A DNA stretch of 64,000 bases. Source: an uncultured Eubacteriales bacterium (GTDB lineage: Bacteria > Bacillota > Clostridia > Christensenellales > CAG-314). The position numbers and the translations under genes are program-made. The notes below the pieces were generated by a model, which saw nothing but the letters and a program-made list of their open reading frames with translations, was not told where the DNA came from and searched no databases. Location: positions 24,552 through 88,551 of the forward strand of contig CASEME010000020.1 of NCBI GenBank assembly GCA_949289125.1. The letters run 5' to 3'. Positions 19,186 through 28,164 of this stretch are shown one piece after another. Positions within the stretch are counted from its first letter, which is position 1; each line of letters opens with the position of its first letter.

Positions 19186-19953
19186 CTATATTTTCAGCTC
19201 ACTAAGGGGCACAATTTTTCTATTGACAAAGCAACAACATTGCACACCGCTTGGCAGTTGGGACGTCACTGCGTCATAGTCGGTATTGAGGTCATTAGCC
19301 GCATGACTGTCACTGTTGACGGTGACATACTTGCCACCGTGCTGTGCGTAGTACTCCACAAGGGACAACGCAGGCATTGGGTGCGCTAATCCTTTGCGCA
19401 AAGACGATGTATTTATCTCGGGCACAATGCCTTGTCGGACGCACAACTCCATACTGCGCCGCAGTTGGTCTATATCTTCCACGTAGTCATCGTGATATCG
19501 CTTGGGCAGGTCAATATGCCCCAACACGTCAAAACCGCCTGCCGATACCATATCGTACACAAAGCTGTCGTATATGCGCTCGTATTCTCTACGCGAACAG
19601 TCTTTTTTGACAAACATATTGTAATCGAGCGGATAATGTACCGAACCTATTATCATATCCAACCCCAACGAATTGACAAATTGCAACTCTTTGGGGTGCA
19701 GATGAGGCTCGCCAAACTCTACCCCCGACAAAATAAGCACTTGTCCTTTGTATTCTTGTTTCAACTCGCCAAACTCTTTGGCACGGCGCTCAAACTGAAA
19801 GTCGTTGAAAGTATTAAACAGCTGATTGGCCTCTATGTGGTCGGTAAAACACAACACTTTTACTCCGCGCTGTATTGCCATATCGATATACTGTTGCGCG
19901 GTGGCTTTGCTGTCAAAACTATAATTGGTGTGTATGTGCAGGTCTGCTCTCAT
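19186..19953 (-). CDS. PHP-domain phosphatase (histidinol-phosphatase-like)
   Basis: 255 residues of the PHP superfamily. Metal-binding motifs in order are DLHIHTNYSFD (residues 4-14), FTDHIE (~36-41), GVEFGE (~77), IGSVHYP (~101), LGHIDLPKRY (~146) and the late SDSH (~217). It resembles HisJ-type histidinol phosphatases and other small phosphoesterases. There are no his genes nearby, so the substrate is uncertain. It lies 44 bp after lacZ in the same direction and is probably co-transcribed, with the RBS GAAAGGA. Confidence 0.85.
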   Translation of the reverse strand: MRADLHIHTNYSFDSKATAQQYIDMAIQRGVKVLCFTDHIEANQLFNTFNDFQFERRAKEFGELKQEYKGQVLILSGVEFGEPHLHPKELQFVNSLGLDMIIGSVHYPLDYNMFVKKDCSRREYERIYDSFVYDMVSAGGFDVLGHIDLPKRYHDDYVEDIDQLRRSMELCVRQGIVPEINTSSLRKGLAHPMPALSLVEYYAQHGGKYVTVNSDSHAANDLNTDYDAVTSQLPSGVQCCCFVNRKIVPLSELKI

Positions 19954-19997
19954 ATTTTCCTTTCCGTCATTGTTGTAGTTGTTGCTCAGGTACTGTT

Positions 19998-22900
19998 TTA
20001 TTTGTTAGTTGCAACAAATTTGATATCCACACAAAACTCGTGCTCAACGTTAGCAGGTATTGTGTATTGCGGTTTGAGGCAGGCAATGGCGGGCACATCT
20101 CCACCTACACCTCGCTGTCTGCCGTCTATGTTGACTGTCAAAGCGTTTTGCCTGCCCAATAGGTCGAGGTGAGTTGCCTTGTCCAACATCTCGGTAGTAT
20201 AGGGATGCACAGACAGTTCAAAACTTTTGTCCACCGCATTTATCTCTATACCGCAGTTTTGGTCACCTATGCTTGCGTATCTTACCTCTGTACGGTTGCC
20301 GTTTTCTTGCGGGTACAAGTAATCGTGTATCATATCTTCGGCATTACCCTTCCATACTGAAAGTTTTGCCGCAGAACAACGGTCGCAGTAGTTTTCCCAC
20401 AAACTTTTGCCGTATACCGTAATTCCGTCCACTTGCTCTCTTAGGCGCATACTAAAGCCGTACCGCTCCAGAGGCTTGCAAGCAGTAACTTGCATACTTA
20501 TGCGTACAACGTTGTCGGACGAAAAAGCATATTTGGTAACAAGGTTTTTGAGATACTTCATTTTCCAACGCACTGTTACTGTTACTACGCCGTTATCCTC
20601 TGTTTGTACAGTGGTCTTTACCGCACGCAACGTTTTTTGTCCACGCAGATAGCGTTTTGTACCCAACACAAGGTCGGCAAGCCACTCGGGCACAAAAGGC
20701 ATAGAGTCATTGTCTATTGTTGCTCTAAAGAAGTTGGGCGCAAGCGCACCGCTAAGACTCTCTTTGCCGTCAATTATTACCGAAGAAAGACAACCGTTGC
20801 GCACTCTGTACAACGTGCTGTCGCTCCATATATCCACATTGTTGCCACGTTGTTTGTAGCTAACGCCGCCGTTGAGGTCAGGCGTATTAAACTTGTATGG
20901 CACAAGCACTATCTGTTCGTAAGCCACCGTATGCCCTGCATCACAATAGGAAAGGGGCTGTTTGGTAACAAAGCGTATATTGAGCACTACTTCCTTGTCT
21001 TCGGGTAGTTTGCGCTTAGGCAACTTGTAGTAGGTGGTAGTACGCGGCGCACCCTTTAGCTCCATTGTCTTTTCGTACAATGTTTCGCCTTCAGCTTCGT
21101 AGCTTAACAACATGTCAAACTGTGACAAATCGGTAAAGTTGTACTCGTTGTACACAGCCAATCTGTCGTCCTCGCGCTGTACCCAAATGTGCTGATACTG
21201 ATAACGCACTTCGTACATTGCAGGGTTGAACGAACGGTCGCCACGCACAATGCCGTTAAAGCAAAATCTTCCGTCGTTGGGCTTGTCGCCAAAATCTCCG
21301 CCGTAACACCAACGAGTTTTGCCCTCCACCTCACGTTTGATTGCTTGGTCGGCAAAGTCCCATATAAAGCCGCCCGAAAGTCTGTCGTTGTTGCGATACA
21401 TCTGCCAATAATCGGCAAAGTTGCCAAGGCTATTGCCCATAGCGTGCGCATATTCGCACTGAATAAAGGGCAAATCTTTGTACATCTCCGATGTGTAGGG
21501 CGTGCCTTTGAGTGCCCAAAGTGACGCACAGTGTCTAAAAGGCTTGTTGTCCACAATGGTCTGCAAGTCTTCCAACTTGATATACATACCGCTCAACACA
21601 TCGCCCACTTGTCCGCTTTGGTCGGGGTGGTAATGAATAAGACGTGTTTTGTCTATGGCTTTTATTGCCTCTTTCATCTTAGCAAAAGTGCTTCCGTACC
21701 CTGCCTCGTTGCCAAGCGACCACATCACTATACAGGGGTGGTTTTTTAGACGGTTGACCATATTTACCGCACGATACACACACTGCTCGCTCCATATCTG
21801 TTTGCTGTCCGGTATTCTGCGTGCCATACCGTGCGTCTCGAGATTGGTCTCAGACACTACTAGTACGCCCAATTTGTCGCACAGTTGGTAAAATGCGTCA
21901 CTGTCGGGATAGTGACTTGTGCGGATTGCAGATATATTGTTCCGTTTGCACAGCAATATATCTTGTTCGTTGAGCAAGGCAGGTACTGCGTGGCCGTACT
22001 CGGGGTGAAACTCGTGACGATTGACGCCAAACAGCTTTATTTTTTTGCCGTTGAGCAATATACATGGCTCACTATCCTCTTGCTTGGGCAAAACCTCTAT
22101 TTTGCGAAAACCAAACTGCCACGTTCTGCCGTCTACATATTGGTCGTTATTGTACAGTTTGACGGTGACGTCGTACAAATTGGGTGTTTCGTCCGACCAC
22201 AGCTCTATATTGTCCACGTTGCAAGACAACACTGCTTCTGCAGTACTGCTCGAACCAACTATCACTTGCTGATTGATAGTTGCTACAACTTTACCTTGCA
22301 AACTAAGTTGCACTTCGGCGTCCATAGTTGCCACACTGTTTGTGTGGTTGGATACATTGAGTTTTGTCACAAACTCTGCCGCATCAAAGTCTTTGCTCAA
22401 CTTGCTGTAACTAAAGCCATCGGCAACTTCTATTTGCGGTTTGTACACCACATACACACTGCGGAATATGCCGGACAAACGCCACATATCTTGGTCTTCC
22501 AAATAGCTGCCTGTGCAGTATCTGTACACATTGACGGCAAGCACGTTGTCGTCCTCTGTTACAAACTTGGTTATTTCATATTCCTGCGGAGAAAAAGTAT
22601 CTTCGCTGTATCCCACAAAATTGCCGTTGATGTACACTTCTGCCGCACTATTGACGCCGTCCAATTTGATAAACACACGCTTATCTTTTTGTTCGCTGTC
22701 TATACTAAACACTGTGCGATAGCAACCCACAGTGTTTTGTGAAGGCTTTATATGCGTACGCGTTCGGCAAATTGCCTTGGGGTAACGTATATTGGTATAT
22801 ATAGGTGTGTCGTGCCCTTCTATTTGCCACTCGGACGGTACTTTGATAGTACCAAATGCGCGCAAGTCTGCTTGAGGCAGCTGATAATTTTTGGGTATGT

Positions 22901-23051
22901 TGTGTGGAGTCTTTGCCAAAAAAAACTGCCATTGTCCGTCAATACACATTGCAGTTGTATTGCCCTCACTATCCAAAGGCAAACCTGCCGCATAGCGAGG
23001 CAGGCTGTTGACATCATATATGCTTACATTGTTGTAGTAAGACTTGCGCAT
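19998..23051 (-). CDS. lacZ: Beta-galactosidase, glycoside hydrolase family 2 (LacZ type)
   Basis: 1017 residues from ATG 23051 (GGAGG RBS), close to the standard length of LacZ. The sugar-binding domain comes first (WQFFLAKTP, VPSEWQIEGHDTPIYTN). The catalytic barrel carries the acid/base Glu in MWSLGNEAGYGS and the nucleophile Glu in FIQCEYAHAMGNS. A C-terminal beta-sandwich (DUF4981/Bgal small chain region) follows. There is no signal peptide, so it acts in the cytosol on lactose or related beta-galactosides. No permease or regulator lies next to it; the only partner is a PHP phosphatase downstream. Confidence 0.95.
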   Translation of the reverse strand: MRKSYYNNVSIYDVNSLPRYAAGLPLDSEGNTTAMCIDGQWQFFLAKTPHNIPKNYQLPQADLRAFGTIKVPSEWQIEGHDTPIYTNIRYPKAICRTRTHIKPSQNTVGCYRTVFSIDSEQKDKRVFIKLDGVNSAAEVYINGNFVGYSEDTFSPQEYEITKFVTEDDNVLAVNVYRYCTGSYLEDQDMWRLSGIFRSVYVVYKPQIEVADGFSYSKLSKDFDAAEFVTKLNVSNHTNSVATMDAEVQLSLQGKVVATINQQVIVGSSSTAEAVLSCNVDNIELWSDETPNLYDVTVKLYNNDQYVDGRTWQFGFRKIEVLPKQEDSEPCILLNGKKIKLFGVNRHEFHPEYGHAVPALLNEQDILLCKRNNISAIRTSHYPDSDAFYQLCDKLGVLVVSETNLETHGMARRIPDSKQIWSEQCVYRAVNMVNRLKNHPCIVMWSLGNEAGYGSTFAKMKEAIKAIDKTRLIHYHPDQSGQVGDVLSGMYIKLEDLQTIVDNKPFRHCASLWALKGTPYTSEMYKDLPFIQCEYAHAMGNSLGNFADYWQMYRNNDRLSGGFIWDFADQAIKREVEGKTRWCYGGDFGDKPNDGRFCFNGIVRGDRSFNPAMYEVRYQYQHIWVQREDDRLAVYNEYNFTDLSQFDMLLSYEAEGETLYEKTMELKGAPRTTTYYKLPKRKLPEDKEVVLNIRFVTKQPLSYCDAGHTVAYEQIVLVPYKFNTPDLNGGVSYKQRGNNVDIWSDSTLYRVRNGCLSSVIIDGKESLSGALAPNFFRATIDNDSMPFVPEWLADLVLGTKRYLRGQKTLRAVKTTVQTEDNGVVTVTVRWKMKYLKNLVTKYAFSSDNVVRISMQVTACKPLERYGFSMRLREQVDGITVYGKSLWENYCDRCSAAKLSVWKGNAEDMIHDYLYPQENGNRTEVRYASIGDQNCGIEINAVDKSFELSVHPYTTEMLDKATHLDLLGRQNALTVNIDGRQRGVGGDVPAIACLKPQYTIPANVEHEFCVDIKFVATNK

Positions 23052-23083
23052 CGTTATCCTCCGTTGTGCAGTTGTATGACAAT

Positions 23084-23111
23084 ATTGTACCACACTGCGC
23101 CGCTTTTGCAA
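23084..23111 (-). promoter_or_regulatory. Probable lacZ promoter
   Basis: On the minus strand: TTGCAA, 16-bp spacer, TACAAT, about 33 bp before the lacZ start. Confidence 0.55.
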
Positions 23112-23261
23112 ATACTTATACAGTCAAAAATTGTGCTTAACCTACATACTTTTGCAATGACACAAAGTGCGTCCATAGACAGCAAAATTGACAATCTTCC
23201 ATTTTCTTAACTTACAAAGCCGCAATTATACATACAAAGTACTTTTTGTGTCGTTATACTG

Positions 23262-23290
23262 TTGACAAATGATAGTTGTGCACATATAAT
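23262..23290 (+). promoter_or_regulatory. Consensus promoter of arsR operon
   Basis: TTGACA, 17-bp spacer, TATAAT (perfect consensus), directly followed by a palindromic operator. Confidence 0.9.
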
Positions 23291-23306
23291 ATAGATAAAT
23301 ATCTAT
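23291..23306. promoter_or_regulatory. ArsR-type operator 1
   Basis: The perfect dyad ATAGATAAATATCTAT touches the -10 box and covers the start site. The ATAGATA/TATCTAT type is typical for ArsR/SmtB repressors. It autoregulates arsR by inference. Confidence 0.75.
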
Positions 23307-23321
23307 GTGAGGATAAAGATT

Positions 23322-23600
23322 ATGCAAAACAATGATATGGTAGCAGTACTCAAAGCATTGTCAGACCAGACAAGACTACAAATATTTGACCTATTGCGCA
23401 ACGGCACACTGTGTGCATGCAAAATTTTGGAAAACCTCAACATCACTCAGCCTACACTGTCACATCATATGAAAGTGCTGTGCGACTGCGGACTTGTTGA
23501 TGCTACCAAAGATTGGAAATGGACGCACTACTCTATCAACTGCCAAACGCTCAATCAATTACTTGCCTTTCTCGGTGACACAAAATGTCGCAGGCAATAA
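23322..23600 (+). CDS. arsR: ArsR-family metalloregulator
   Basis: 92 residues from ATG 23322 (AGGA RBS; an upstream in-frame GTG is possible). It is a winged-helix DNA-binding protein with LSDQTRLQIFDLL and the recognition helix QPTLSHHMKVL. The CAC pair in NGTLCACKILENL matches the CxC thiol site in helix 3 of As(III)/Sb(III)-sensing ArsR. Metalloid binding would release it from the palindromes at 23291 and 23619. It is the first gene of an operon with an ArsP-like permease. Confidence 0.9.
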   Translation: MQNNDMVAVLKALSDQTRLQIFDLLRNGTLCACKILENLNITQPTLSHHMKVLCDCGLVDATKDWKWTHYSINCQTLNQLLAFLGDTKCRRQ

Positions 23601-23618
23601 TTTTTTTGTGCCTTTCAC

Positions 23619-23634
23619 ATAGACAACTATCTAT
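23619..23634. promoter_or_regulatory. ArsR-type operator 2
   Basis: ATAGACAACTATCTAT matches operator 1 at 13 of 16 positions and is followed at once by TATAAT. It lies in the gap between arsR and the permease gene, suggesting a second controlled start site. Confidence 0.6.
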
Positions 23635-23651
23635 ATAATGGAGATATAACA

Positions 23652-24848
23652 ATGCAAAACGACAACAACACTACCAACAACGAGCCCCAGCAACTGCAAA
23701 CACAGCATTCCAACGATGGCACGCAAACTGCACCCAAGTGGTCTACCAAACGCAAAGTTTTGCTTGGTGTGGCAATATTTGTGGGCGTCATCGCTGTTGC
23801 CATAGGTATTGCGGCAATAGTAGACGGCACTAACGGCATTGTGGCTTTGGGCGACTTCGTCACCAAACAGATACTTGGTATGCAGTGGTTGGATACACTG
23901 CTCGGCATGGCAATGACTGCATTATTTGGGCAACAATTTGCCTCTTCTACGTGGGGCAAAGCTATACAGTTTTTTGTGTATGATACAATCAAAATAATTG
24001 TATTGCTGTGCGTACTTATCTTTGCCGTATCTTATATACAAAGCTACTTTCCGCCCGAACGCACCAAAAAGATACTTAGCAGGTTTCACGGCATAGGTGC
24101 CAACATGATGGGTGCGTTGCTTGGTACCGTTACACCATTTTGCAGTTGTTCGTCCATACCGCTGTTTATGGGTTTTACCCGAGCAGGCTTGTCGAGCGGC
24201 GTAACCTTTAGCTTTCTCATATCCAGCCCGTTGGTAGATTTGGGAGCATTTTTGCTGCTTGTCAGCGTGTTCGGCATTCCTGTAGCAATAAGCTATGTTG
24301 TGGTAGGTCTGTTGCTCGCAGTAATTGGCGGCACTATTATCGAAAAAACGGGTGTGGGCAACAATGTGCGCGAATTTATCACGCAAGGCACAATCAACGA
24401 CATTGACCAGCCCGATATGACGCGTCGTGACCGTGCTGTGTATGCCAAAGACCAAATGTTATCCACTTTGCGCAAAGTATGGATTTATATACTTGTAGGC
24501 GTAGCTATAGGTGCATCTATACACAACTTTGTGCCTCAACAATGGATTGAGGCTGTGCTTGGCGAAGACAAGTGGTACAGCGTACTTATCGCAAGCGTGG
24601 TAGGCGTGCCTATGTATGCAGACATATTTGGCACAATACCCGTTGCCGAAGCGTTGTTTGCAAAGGGCGTGGGCTTAGGAACTATTCTGTCCTTTATGAT
24701 GAGTGTCACTGCACTGTCCTTACCCTCAATGATAATGTTATCCAAAGCCATAAAACCCAAACTGCTGATATGGTTTGTAGTTATTGTCACTGCAGGCATA
24801 ATAGCTATTGGCTATATATTCAACGCAATATATTTTTTGTTTATATAG
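23652..24848 (+). CDS. ArsP-like permease (DUF318 family)
   Basis: 398 residues with about 9-10 TM segments after a hydrophilic 35-residue N-terminus. The motif TPFCSCSSIPLFMGF (~170-184) is the Cys-rich hallmark of the DUF318/ArsP permeases, some of which export trivalent organoarsenicals. Late blocks GVPMYADIFGTIPVAEAL and ALSLPSMIMLSKAIKP also fit. It sits in the plasma membrane. Position between arsR and a redox-disulfide protein supports a metalloid or organometal efflux role. Confidence 0.85.
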   Translation: MQNDNNTTNNEPQQLQTQHSNDGTQTAPKWSTKRKVLLGVAIFVGVIAVAIGIAAIVDGTNGIVALGDFVTKQILGMQWLDTLLGMAMTALFGQQFASSTWGKAIQFFVYDTIKIIVLLCVLIFAVSYIQSYFPPERTKKILSRFHGIGANMMGALLGTVTPFCSCSSIPLFMGFTRAGLSSGVTFSFLISSPLVDLGAFLLLVSVFGIPVAISYVVVGLLLAVIGGTIIEKTGVGNNVREFITQGTINDIDQPDMTRRDRAVYAKDQMLSTLRKVWIYILVGVAIGASIHNFVPQQWIEAVLGEDKWYSVLIASVVGVPMYADIFGTIPVAEALFAKGVGLGTILSFMMSVTALSLPSMIMLSKAIKPKLLIWFVVIVTAGIIAIGYIFNAIYFLFI

Positions 24849-24858
24849 GAGATACAAA

Positions 24859-25101
24859 ATGAAAATAGTAACACTGGGCAACTGTTGCAAAAAGTCCAAA
24901 CTCAATCACATCAACGCCGTACAAGCGGCAAAAAACTGCGGTATTGAAGAACCTGTACAAAACGTGGCAGATATGTCACAAATTGTATCTTACGGAGTAA
25001 TGAGCACTCCCGCACTTGTAATTGACGACAAAGTTGTGTCCACAGGCAGACTGCTTACCGTACAACAGATAGAAGCACTTATAAAGGAGAGACAACAATG
25101 A
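24859..25101 (+). CDS. Thioredoxin-like redox-active disulfide protein
   Basis: 80 residues, thioredoxin_3/TM0996-like fold: VTLGNCCKKSKLN at the N-terminus and the cis-Pro block STPALVIDDKVVSTGR. Family members usually have CxxC; here two adjacent Cys occupy the site, so classic disulfide chemistry is uncertain. AGGAG RBS 11 bp after the permease stop. Such proteins commonly accompany DUF318 permeases. Confidence 0.82.
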   Translation: MKIVTLGNCCKKSKLNHINAVQAAKNCGIEEPVQNVADMSQIVSYGVMSTPALVIDDKVVSTGRLLTVQQIEALIKERQQ

Positions 25102-25301
25102 GTTGCAACAACGTCAACAACTGCCCTTGTTCAAAGACCACTTGCCCCAATCACTCGCAATGTTGCAAATGCGTTGCTAAGCACAAAGCAACAGACAGCT
25201 TGCCCTACTGCTTGTTTTGCGACAACAATGGTGACAAATCCAACCGCAATTACTACAACTATTTGAAAAAGCGTTTTGAACAAGACACCGACAATGAATA
25301 A
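25098..25301 (+). CDS. DUF6485 family Cys-rich small protein
   Basis: 67 residues, overlapping the previous gene by ATGA. The pattern CPCSKTTCPNHSQCCKCVA and LPYCLF fits DUF6485, a short Firmicutes family with many conserved cysteines that probably bind zinc or another metal. No function is established that I know of. Its place at the end of the ars operon suggests metal handling. Confidence 0.8.
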   Translation: MSCNNVNNCPCSKTTCPNHSQCCKCVAKHKATDSLPYCLFCDNNGDKSNRNYYNYLKKRFEQDTDNE

Positions 25302-25368
25302 CTTTGTACATTTAACAAATTAGCTTTTTTGTTGCACACTACTAACTGCGCAACAGCCGACTGTATTG

Positions 25369-25404
25369 CAGGCGACAAGTATGTATTGACTTGTCGCCTG
25401 TTTT
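25369..25404 (+). terminator. Terminator of arsR operon
   Basis: The 12-bp stem CAGGCGACAAGT / ACTTGTCGCCTG is followed by TTTT. It overlaps the next promoter. Confidence 0.85.
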
Positions 25405-25414
25405 GTAATATAAT
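25386..25414 (+). promoter_or_regulatory. Promoter of small membrane protein gene
   Basis: TTGACT, 17-bp spacer, TATAAT. The -35 lies in the loop of the preceding terminator. Confidence 0.75.
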
Positions 25415-25445
25415 GTGCAAAAAAGCAATATGAGGAGCATTTACT

Positions 25446-26045
25446 ATGAAAAAGATGATGATTACCTACATAGTGTTGCTATACCTTACCTTATTTTCAC
25501 TTATTGCAATGATGATTGTAGGTAGTGTAGAACAAACCACCGGTTCGCAAACCTCACCTGCAATGACTGCAACAATGGGGTTGTGGATGGGCTTTGGGAT
25601 ATTGAGTGCTATTTGGGGTTTTGTGATGTTTATTTTGGCGTTGATAAGAAAGTACGATGCACACCAATGCCCCTTTGAAATCACTATGATTACAAAACTC
25701 ACCTTGGTACCCTTTTTTGTAGTAAACTTTATTTTTGGCGTCATGTTATCCATAGGTTTGTTTTTATGGTTTATTGCCCCTTATGTATTGATTACTGAGA
25801 TATTTGGCGTACTGTTGACATACGGCACAATGATTGCCACCTCTTCGTACAATCTCAGCTATATGTATAACTCAGTTAAATACGGCAACCGCAAATGGCA
25901 TGATTGGGCATTGATGTTTGTACTGCACTTTATATTTGTTGCCGATGTTGTTGCCTCAGTAATGCTGTATGCCGACTACAAAAAGGCGCAAGCATACCAG
26001 ACAACACCACCTCAACAGCAAGATTACATACCGCCTCAACAATAG
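25446..26045 (+). CDS. Four-to-five-TM membrane protein, unknown
   Basis: 199 residues; RBS GAGGAG before the ATG. Hydrophobic segments at ~5-28, ~45-70, ~82-105, ~112-130 and ~148-170 are followed by a Gln/Pro-rich tail (TTPPQQQDYIPPQQ). I cannot assign a family; it resembles small Firmicutes membrane proteins of the DUF6652 kind only in layout. It has its own promoter. Confidence 0.65.
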   Translation: MKKMMITYIVLLYLTLFSLIAMMIVGSVEQTTGSQTSPAMTATMGLWMGFGILSAIWGFVMFILALIRKYDAHQCPFEITMITKLTLVPFFVVNFIFGVMLSIGLFLWFIAPYVLITEIFGVLLTYGTMIATSSYNLSYMYNSVKYGNRKWHDWALMFVLHFIFVADVVASVMLYADYKKAQAYQTTPPQQQDYIPPQQ

Positions 26046-26492
26046 AATACAAACCTGTCTATTGTACAGCAAAGCTATATATAGTATTCATTTTGCAATA
26101 GAAAAAATAAGCACTGCAAAATGTTGAGCATACCACGCAACAATTTACCGCAACAAAATGGATGATGCGTTGCACAAACAAAAGCCATTGAACTTGGTAG
26201 CGTTATGATGATTGCCAACGTTCTGACACAAGCGGTGTGAACTTTGTAGACAAACCTGTATTTTCTTTATACAACAAATCAATAGCATAGCCAAAAAAGC
26301 AATGTAGCCACATTACGCTACATTGCTTTGTATTGCAAAACTATTATTTGCCAAATTTGCACAAATATCCACTAATTATTGGCAATACTCAATACAATAA
26401 CGCCAACTATTGACTACTTTACAACAAAAACGATATATTATTACGCAGTTGTGTTATAATAAGCTAAACTACTGCTTAATGGGAGAGCATAG
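26046..26492. other. Gene-free stretch
   Basis: No supported gene. It holds one hairpin at 26296-26330 and a TATAAT at 26455 that may be the -10 box of the next gene, without a clear -35. Confidence 0.5.
26296..26330. terminator. Hairpin, probable terminator
   Basis: The stem AGCAATGTAGC / GCTACATTGCT is flanked by six A and TTTG. It is ~250 bp after the preceding gene and could serve either strand. Confidence 0.55.
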
Positions 26493-27395
26493 ATGATAAA
26501 ACAAGGTATAATCAATTTTTTCAAAAACCTCAAATATTTTTTTACACCGCTCGGCGCTATTGCGCTTGGGCTGATATTCGGACTTTCCGTACTTATACCT
26601 GGCACGCTCAATTCGCTATCTGTATTTGCAGGTGATGTGCAGACAATTATGAGCGACACCTCTGTAGATATCAACGTGCTCAAAGACAGTGCTGTAGCCG
26701 CAGTAAAAGCACTCGATTGGACAGACCCCGTCAACGCACTCAAAACTATGCTGAGCAATGGCTGGATAATGCAAATGCTCGAAAAGTATATCGGCTCTTT
26801 TGTGGAAAACACAGAAGGCTACACCCAACAGTTTGCCAATTCGGTCAACACGCTTTCCAACGAGATGGCCACCTATATTGCCATTGTACTTTCCTTTGCT
26901 GTATTAGGGTTTATTGGCGGATATTTTTTGACAAAGTGCCTTATTCGCAAAGATATAGCCAAACGCTCTATATGGAAATTTTTGATCAATGCGCTTGTGG
27001 ACGCCATTATTACTGCCACTATTGTTGCGCTTTTCTTGTGGTTTTTGTCCATATGGAAGCCGAGCATTATTTTTTCCACTATACTTTCCGTACTGTTATA
27101 CGGTTTTATAGCACTGCTCGAAGCATATGTTGTGCACGCTTACAAAAAAGTACCATTTGGCAAAATAGTCAATGTAAAAAATATATTCAAACTTTACCTT
27201 ACCGATGCAATAATTTTTGTTGTGGCGGCAGCTTGTATATTCGTGCTGACTATCTTGACTAACGCACTTGTCGGTATTTTTGTAGGAATAGTACTTATGG
27301 AAATTGCCTTTATAGTGATAAGCCTCAACGCCGAAGCCTACGTAAAGATGCTTACAGAACAAGCGCAACCCACTGCCAACACCCAAACAGCTTAA
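26493..27395 (+). CDS. Multi-pass membrane protein, unknown
   Basis: 300 residues with TM segments at ~20-45, ~130-155, ~170-195, ~198-220 and a pair at ~232-280; a soluble loop of ~85 residues follows the first TM. A short hydrophilic tail ends in TANTQTA. No motif identifies a transporter family. GGGAGA RBS upstream. Monocistronic, ending at a strong terminator. Confidence 0.65.
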   Translation: MIKQGIINFFKNLKYFFTPLGAIALGLIFGLSVLIPGTLNSLSVFAGDVQTIMSDTSVDINVLKDSAVAAVKALDWTDPVNALKTMLSNGWIMQMLEKYIGSFVENTEGYTQQFANSVNTLSNEMATYIAIVLSFAVLGFIGGYFLTKCLIRKDIAKRSIWKFLINALVDAIITATIVALFLWFLSIWKPSIIFSTILSVLLYGFIALLEAYVVHAYKKVPFGKIVNVKNIFKLYLTDAIIFVVAAACIFVLTILTNALVGIFVGIVLMEIAFIVISLNAEAYVKMLTEQAQPTANTQTA

Positions 27396-27426
27396 ACCAC
27401 TCTCACAACAAACAAACTTTCCCAAC

Positions 27427-27463
27427 AAAAAAGACTAATTTGCATAGACAAATTAGTCTTTTT
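27427..27463. terminator. Bidirectional terminator
   Basis: AAAAAGACTAATTTG / CAAATTAGTCTTTTT stem between convergent genes; the last stem base pair is imperfect. Confidence 0.9.
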
Positions 27464-27528
27464 ATATCTTTATTTACTAATTAAGCACATATACACAATG
27501 GTAACATTGCATATTGGTACTTGGTATT

Positions 27529-28164
27529 TTAATTTTCACTAAGACGTTGTATTTCTGCCTTAATCTCGTCAATAACTTCGGTATTAGAAATAATTTTTTT
27601 ATCTCCCTGCTTGTAAGAATAAATATAAAATACTTTGCCACCAAACTTTTTAGTAAATTCAGCATGCGATTCGAGTTGTATAGATTTTTCCTTGTAAATT
27701 TCAGATATACTTGGCGCTTTTGATACAGGCTTTATTTGCAATCCAATGTACTTATCGTTAATTTTGATATAAAAATCGACATTGTAATGCCTATCCCACT
27801 CGTCCGAAGACGGTTCTATTTTTACCTTTAGTATATCCTGCAACTGTCCATATATAGTACTCTTCTCACGCATATATCCGTCAAATGTACGGTCAATAAC
27901 AAGTGCTTTTATGTAATTGATGCAATCTTCCTCGGTAATTTCACCTATCTCTGCTACAAGCACCTCTGTTATTTTTACATACAGTTTTTTGCCCAACTCA
28001 ACTATATGTTGCTCACTTCTCACGTTGGCAAAGTAATAATCCTGCCATTCTTTCAATGTTTTTGGCGCGCACGTTCTTATTGCTTCTGAAGTTGCTCCCA
28101 CATTGCGCTTAAAATTGAGTTGAAATCTGTTAGTTGCGGTATTCAGTATCCATTCCTTTGCCAT
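27529..28164 (-). CDS. MjaI-type type II restriction endonuclease
   Basis: 211 residues. The N-terminal block EWILNTATNRFQLNFKRNVG and following IRTCAPKTLKEWQDYYF match the RE_MjaI family; MjaI itself cuts CTAG. A later segment YNVDFYIKINDKYIGLQIKP gives a PD-(D/E)XK-like core (D...QIK variant). The gene overlaps the methyltransferase by 35 bp. It would cut unmethylated foreign DNA. CTAG specificity is inferred from the family and is not proven. Confidence 0.85.
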   Translation of the reverse strand: MAKEWILNTATNRFQLNFKRNVGATSEAIRTCAPKTLKEWQDYYFANVRSEQHIVELGKKLYVKITEVLVAEIGEITEEDCINYIKALVIDRTFDGYMREKSTIYGQLQDILKVKIEPSSDEWDRHYNVDFYIKINDKYIGLQIKPVSKAPSISEIYKEKSIQLESHAEFTKKFGGKVFYIYSYKQGDKKIISNTEVIDEIKAEIQRLSEN

